Position numbers and translations under genes: made by a program. From FW021-bin31 sp964478125 (GTDB lineage Bacteria; Bacteroidota; Bacteroidia; Chitinophagales; Chitinophagaceae): a stretch of DNA of 64,000 nt. Below the pieces are notes generated by a model. It saw only the letters and a program-made list of their open reading frames with translations. It was not told where the DNA came from and made no database searches. The stretch spans positions 118,055-182,054 of the forward strand of contig CAYZGR010000001.1 of NCBI GenBank assembly GCA_964478125.1. The letters run 5' to 3'. This document shows positions 62,599 through 64,000 of the stretch, in pieces (within the stretch, counting starts at the first letter, position 1; every line of letters begins with the position of its first letter).

Positions 62599-64000
62599 AT
62601 GAAGCGTAGAAATTTTCTGAGATCAATAGCCCTAAGCGGCGGCGCCTTTGTTTCAGCGCCGGTATGGGGAGGGGCAGATATAGATGATTTATCAATTGTG
62701 GACTACAAACCGTCCAATAAGGGACAGGCCTTTGCTGCCGATCTGGTCATTGCCGGCGGCGGACTGGGAGGTTGTGCAGCAGCAATAGCAGCACTGAGAA
62801 ATGGGTTGAGTGTGATCATGACCGAAGAAACAGATTGGATTGGCGGACAGCTTACACAACAAGGGCTGAGCTGTCCCGATGAGCATCCCTGGATTGAGAA
62901 ATATGGTGCTACCCAGCTTTATCGGGATCTTCGTACCGCTATTCGCGAATATTACAGACGGCATTATCCATTGACTGAAGCGGCTGAGTCTCGTGAATAT
63001 CTGAATCCCGGAAATGGGAGCGTCTCCCGCCTTTGCCACGAACCCAGAGTGGCTTTGGCCGTGTTATATAGCCTGATAGCGCCTTATCTTAGTTCACGAA
63101 AGCTGCATTTATTCCTTAATCATAAGATAACAAGGGCAGATGTAAACGGTGAAGAGCTAAAGGCTCTGATAGCAAGAGATGTGAATGAAGGAGATAAAGT
63201 AACGCTAACCGCACCGTATTTTATTGATGCCACTGAATTGGGCGATCTGTTGCCTTTAACGGGTACAGAATACACGACCGGATCTGAATCAAAAAGCGAA
63301 ACAAATGAGTTGCATGCCCCTGAACAGGGCAATCCAAATGATAATCAGGCATTTACTTATTGTTTTGCGATGGATTATAACAAAGGGGCTGATCATGTAA
63401 TTGATAAGCCAAAAGATTATAATTTCTGGCGTAACTATATTCCGGAAATGACGCCACCCTGGTCGGGAAAGCTGCTGGCATTGGCTTATTCCAGTCCGAG
63501 AACATTAGAGCCTAAAGCGCTTGGCTTTCAGCCGGAAGGTAAAGCCACGGGCAAATCGCTAAATCTCTGGAATTACCGCAAAATTATAGATCCCACTAAT
63601 TATAAACAAGGCTTTTATACAGGAGGGGCAACTATTGTGAACTGGCCACAAAATGATTTTTTCCCGGGTAATCTGATAGATGTAAAGGAAAAAGAATTTA
63701 AAAAAACAATAGAGCGAAGTAAGCAATTAAGTTTATCTCTTTTTTACTGGCTACAGACAGAAGTTCCCCGTCCGGATGGAGGGCAGGGCTGGCCGGGATT
63801 ACGCTTGAGGGGAGATATTGTGGGAACAGAAGATGGGTTAGCCAAATATCCCTATATCAGAGAATCCAGGCGAATTAAAGCCGTATTTACTATTTTGGAA
63901 GAACATGTCGGCGCGGAAAATAGGGCTTTAATCACCGGAAAGAAATCTGGTAATAAGGCTGCCGACTTTTATGATAGCGTAGGCGTAGGATATTATCACA
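62599..64000 (+). CDS. Tat-exported FAD-dependent oxidoreductase (cut by window end), locus 3
   Basis: The frame opens at ATG 62599 and runs off the window, giving 467 residues with no stop. The leader MKRRNFLRSIALSGGAFVSA is twin-arginine-like. The FAD site is ADLVIAGGGLGGCAAAIAALRNG with EETDWIGGQLTQQGLS, and FIDATELGDLLPLTG and PYIRESRRIKAVFTILEEH correspond to blocks in the 46609 and 49732 enzymes, placing it in the same PF12831-type family. This is the third such enzyme in the region. The substrate is unknown. Confidence 0.88.
   Translation, partial: MKRRNFLRSIALSGGAFVSAPVWGGADIDDLSIVDYKPSNKGQAFAADLVIAGGGLGGCAAAIAALRNGLSVIMTEETDWIGGQLTQQGLSCPDEHPWIEKYGATQLYRDLRTAIREYYRRHYPLTEAAESREYLNPGNGSVSRLCHEPRVALAVLYSLIAPYLSSRKLHLFLNHKITRADVNGEELKALIARDVNEGDKVTLTAPYFIDATELGDLLPLTGTEYTTGSESKSETNELHAPEQGNPNDNQAFTYCFAMDYNKGADHVIDKPKDYNFWRNYIPEMTPPWSGKLLALAYSSPRTLEPKALGFQPEGKATGKSLNLWNYRKIIDPTNYKQGFYTGGATIVNWPQNDFFPGNLIDVKEKEFKKTIERSKQLSLSLFYWLQTEVPRPDGGQGWPGLRLRGDIVGTEDGLAKYPYIRESRRIKAVFTILEEHVGAENRALITGKKSGNKAADFYDSVGVGYYH

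Overview
The window looks like chromosomal DNA from a Bacteroidota member, most likely a Chitinophagaceae or Sphingobacteriales relative. The evidence is three SusC/SusD pairs, an ECF sigma/FecR/STN-SusC signalling trio, a PKD-repeat protein with a type IX (CHU_C) sorting domain, Bacteroidota-style -7 promoter elements (TAnnTTTG) and almost no Shine-Dalgarno sites. All identifications come from reading motifs and family architecture; no database search was run.

Bases 1-13300 hold ordinary housekeeping genes: a HAD hydrolase, a PolB-type exonuclease followed by holA, ribF, pabB-pabC, a 1464-residue PKD adhesin on the minus strand, a DUF3822-rsmD-coaD-thioesterase run, and tRNA-Ser(CGA) with its own promoter element and terminator.

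Bases 13300-22660 are a low-density accessory stretch. It contains a broken zeta-toxin-like gene with an intact 50-residue partner peptide, decayed coding remnants, a membrane-anchored LuxR-type protein, DedA, an SDR, a frameshifted nuclease-like gene, DUF4345 and HXXEE membrane proteins, and a tail-less SSB. Bases 22660-29900 carry a ROK kinase with a secreted sulfatase, lipoate ligase, an HDAC-like deacetylase, hflX, and a ROK-type repressor.

Bases 30069 to the end form about 34 kb of plus-strand genes that read as three adjacent glycan-uptake loci. Locus 1 is ECF sigma, FecR, SusC, SusD, an Fe-S GMC oxidoreductase, its small subunit and a TIM-barrel isomerase; this suggests oxidative (3-keto) sugar chemistry. 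Locus 2 starts with a destroyed fecR copy, then SusC, SusD, FAD oxidoreductase, a CstA-type transporter and a second FAD oxidoreductase. Locus 3 starts behind a cluster of near-perfect palindromes and holds DUF4855, SusC, SusD, two discoidin-type surface lipoproteins, an SGNH hydrolase whose motif blocks are circularly permuted, an unrecognised secreted protein and a third FAD oxidoreductase cut by the window edge. No classical glycoside hydrolase or polysaccharide lyase was recognised in these loci, while four FAD-binding oxidoreductases are present.
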